NCBI GenBank assembly: GCA_028824295.1 | Contig: JAPPED010000006.1 | Coordinates: forward strand, 1 to 34,906 | DNA from: Rhodospirillales bacterium | Lineage (GTDB): Bacteria; Pseudomonadota; Alphaproteobacteria; TMED109 | Reading direction: 5' to 3' | DNA length: 34,906 bases | Shown here: piece after piece, positions 34,084 to 34,906 of the stretch | Layout: every line of letters begins with the position of its first letter | Position numbering within the stretch: the stretch's first letter is position 1 | Position numbers and translations under genes: made by a program | Notes under the pieces: generated by a model | What the model was told of the DNA's origin: nothing | Databases searched by the model: none | The model's input: the letters and a program-made list of their open reading frames with translations, nothing else

Positions 34084-34906
<823 letters not shown>

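Overview
The window looks like chromosomal DNA of a GC-rich alphaproteobacterium. No ribosomal RNA is present to place it more finely, and the assignment is inferred from gene content: the metK-trmB pair, the block DUF4164-like gene / zapA / fau, a 41-residue single-cysteine ribosomal protein L36, coxB-ctaD, and rlmE next to guaB. Nearly all of it is coding, with many 1-17 bp overlaps and several tail-to-tail gene pairs.

Layout. (1) 1-3851, minus strand: rlmE, guaB, a secreted TPR protein and guaA (cut by the window edge), a guanine-nucleotide and ribosome-maturation block. (2) 3988-8718: frmA (formaldehyde detoxification), divergent from a DSD1-family PLP enzyme, then metK and trmB. (3) 8712-9662: a VapBC-type toxin-antitoxin pair, preceded by a short decayed copy of part of glcF. 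(4) 9663-18046: a zinc-homeostasis island. It holds an intact COG0523 GTPase, a WD40 protein, a Tat-exported cyclase-family protein behind a Zur-like promoter, a COG0523 paralogue with no P-loop, and the operon zur - 44-residue membrane protein - znuC - znuB - znuA behind a second Zur-like promoter. (5) 18583-20778: DinB-family protein, GNAT acetyltransferase and a Tat-exported intradiol dioxygenase. (6) 21076-25258, minus strand: rpmJ and glycolate oxidase glcD-glcE-glcF. (7) 25352-28422, plus strand: a small membrane protein coupled to a mandelate-racemase-type enzyme, then a DHA2-type exporter. (8) 28426-30558, minus strand: DUF4164-like gene, zapA, fau and a YmdB-like phosphoesterase. (9) 30580-33052: an orphan membrane-tethered TRAP binding protein, divergent from a DauA-like flavoenzyme. 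(10) 33235-34906: coxB and the start of ctaD.

The most interesting region is the zinc island. Two promoters, one before zur and one before the cyclase gene, share the AT-rich core ATGTTATA embedded in -10/-35 elements. Inside the zur-znu operon an unannotated 44-codon gene is linked to both neighbours by ATGA stop/start overlaps. Downstream lies a COG0523 protein that kept the CxCC metal motif but lost the Walker A and NKxD GTP-binding motifs. Together these suggest a zinc-starvation response with at least two poorly described components. The glcF fragment beside vapBC is a second notable find: about 80% identical at the nucleotide level, by hand count, to the intact glcF 12.5 kb away.
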